The translations under genes and the position numbers were made by a program. Source: Lachnospiraceae bacterium (GTDB lineage Bacteria > Bacillota_A > Clostridia > Lachnospirales > Lachnospiraceae). Taken from it: a stretch of DNA of 8,134 bases. The stretch's first letter is position 1. Each line of letters opens with the position of its first letter. The notes under the pieces were generated by a model. That model was not told the origin of the DNA. It worked only from the letters and a program-made list of their open reading frames with translations, and ran no database searches. Below, one piece after another: positions 6,921 through 8,134 of this stretch. Location of the stretch: positions 1 through 8,134 of the forward strand of contig JAEEJD010000025.1 in assembly GCA_016281675.1 (NCBI GenBank). The letters are read 5' to 3'.

Positions 6921-8134
6921 ACGTGACGCTCCACGGTAAAACGTTCGATACCGTAATCATCTCGCGGGTCGATCCCACCCTTACGGCATGATATATCAAG
7001 CTGCTCCTCAACGGAGTCGACTCCTTCAAGGTTCGGAAGCAGAAGTCCCCTTCTTCCTCCGCGGCTTACGATGACTCCGTATCTCTTCTCGTCGAGCATA
7101 TCTCTTGTGGCCTCTTCCGGGGTGCCCATAACGTCAACCGTATACACGAGACCGTCAAGTTCTTCCTCCGTTACCGGTGCAAATCTAGGATCCGTCGTAC
7201 CGGCGCTTATAGAAAGGGCGCACGTTTCCTCAAAAACGTCATCGTACGCGGGAAGTATCGTACCGATACACCCCCTGAGCTCCCCTTCCTTTTTAATGCA
7301 CACAAATACGCCTGCCTTATCCTCATGAAGAAAATCGGGAAACTCCCCGCTCTCTTCAGGCGACAGAACTCTGCCGGATCTGATATACTTCTCAAGCGTC
7401 TTTTTCGCAAGACGGACATACCAGTTCTCGCACTTAAATATACATATTCCGTATCCGACCCCAAATGTCCCCTCATAGGATAAGAAATCGGGTGTTATCT
7501 TGTAATCGCGAAGCGTCCCGGAAAGCATCACAAACCCGGGATATCCGCAGTTTGCCGACAGGTCGTTGACCTTTTTGTCTATACTGGTGAATTCCCCGAG
7601 CCTGCCACTTTTCATAACATCCGTTACTGCTCGGTCGAACTCGGGACCTTCCTTTATAAATCCGTAAGGTCCGTCCTCCTTGAGCTTATGCGACAGGTCT
7701 CCGCTCGCTATGATAACGGCCCGTCTTCCGACATGGGCTATGGCACGTTCTATAATCTTCCCCATTACGGTAAGATCCGAATCGGGGAGCATCGACGGTG
7801 ATATCCTGACTATCATGTACGGAGCCTCTTCGGGCATGCCGTACTGTCTGTTTACGAAATAAAGCGGAACAAACGTCCCGTGATCAAGCGTATCGGCTCC
7901 CTCTTCGGAACCGACAAGCGGGATATCAGCATCACTGCAAAGCTTTTCGATCTCACCGACAAGTTCTTTATCATAACCGAAGAACACTCTCGGATCGGGT
8001 GCTCCGAACCCGGACAGATCGCCGTATCCCCCTTCACCCTCCGAGATAAAAAAAGCATCCCGGTACATGATATTGTGGGGAGATATTACGATTATCGTCT
8101 CGGGATCGTATTCTCTGATATCGCGCCCAACCGT
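6917..8134 (-). CDS. amrA: MEMO1-like/AMMECR1 fusion protein (5' end beyond window)
   Basis: Partial: 405 residues are visible and the frame stays open to the window edge, so the true start lies outside. The front part (visible residues 1 to about 230) is a class III extradiol dioxygenase/MEMO1-type domain (AmmeMemoRadiSam protein B). It shows IIVISPHN with His20, LDHGTFVPLYF with Asp84-His85, and SGDLSHKLKEDGPYGF (143-158), sites that in this fold surround a metal-binding pocket. From about residue 236 follows an AMMECR1 domain (protein A) starting ENWYVRLAKKTL, with the signature LRGCIG (286-291), TDPRFAPVTEEEL (314-326) and the closing YGIERFTVERHV. An ATG at 8068 is only an internal Met: upstream codons continue the conserved ETIIVISPHN strand, and a start there would delete His20. 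B and A are separate genes in some organisms and fused here. The stop overlaps the radical SAM start by ATGA, indicating one mRNA. Confidence 0.93.
   Translation of the reverse strand, partial: TVGRDIREYDPETIIVISPHNIMYRDAFFISEGEGGYGDLSGFGAPDPRVFFGYDKELVGEIEKLCSDADIPLVGSEEGADTLDHGTFVPLYFVNRQYGMPEEAPYMIVRISPSMLPDSDLTVMGKIIERAIAHVGRRAVIIASGDLSHKLKEDGPYGFIKEGPEFDRAVTDVMKSGRLGEFTSIDKKVNDLSANCGYPGFVMLSGTLRDYKITPDFLSYEGTFGVGYGICIFKCENWYVRLAKKTLEKYIRSGRVLSPEESGEFPDFLHEDKAGVFVCIKKEGELRGCIGTILPAYDDVFEETCALSISAGTTDPRFAPVTEEELDGLVYTVDVMGTPEEATRDMLDEKRYGVIVSRGGRRGLLLPNLEGVDSVEEQLDISCRKGGIDPRDDYGIERFTVERHV

Overview
The window looks like a stretch of chromosome from a Gram-positive anaerobe of class Clostridia, most likely Lachnospiraceae or a near relative. 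The grounds are AGGAGG-type ribosome binding sites, a moderate base composition, a Clostridia-style chemoreceptor, a DUF1653 protein with the C-terminal half common in Clostridia, and a short-form AmmeMemoRadiSam operon. The family assignment is inference from sequence style. There is no rRNA, tRNA, CRISPR array, insertion sequence or phage gene. The window is densely coding: the longest gene-free stretch is the roughly 156-base divergent region between the chemoreceptor and holA, so no gap exceeds 300 bases.

Layout. Left part (1-3615), all on the minus strand: a chemoreceptor gene (methyl-accepting, Cache sensor) ends in a strong intrinsic terminator. A DUF1653 protein gene follows immediately, then glyA (serine hydroxymethyltransferase) behind its own apparent promoter. 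Middle (3634-5108): a divergent promoter region, then a plus-strand pair, holA (DNA polymerase III delta subunit) and a small charged helical protein of unknown function. holA has no Shine-Dalgarno sequence, and an extended -10 promoter sits so close to the start codon that its mRNA is predicted to be leaderless. Right part (5098-8134), minus strand: three genes joined by two ATGA stop/start overlaps. They are a MEMO1-like (class III extradiol dioxygenase fold) plus AMMECR1 fusion that runs off the right edge, the AmmeMemoRadiSam radical SAM enzyme, and a secreted SGNH/GDSL-type hydrolase with a C-terminal coiled coil.

The right-hand operon is the most interesting part. AMMECR1, MEMO1-like and radical SAM proteins form a widely conserved trio whose biochemical role is, to my knowledge, not settled. 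Here a secreted hydrolase is tied to it by translational coupling. The hydrolase gene and the small gene after holA overlap tail to tail by 11 bp, with no room for terminators between them. A strong plus-strand terminator-like hairpin lies about 95 bases inside the hydrolase gene, apparently ending the holA transcript from within the opposite gene.
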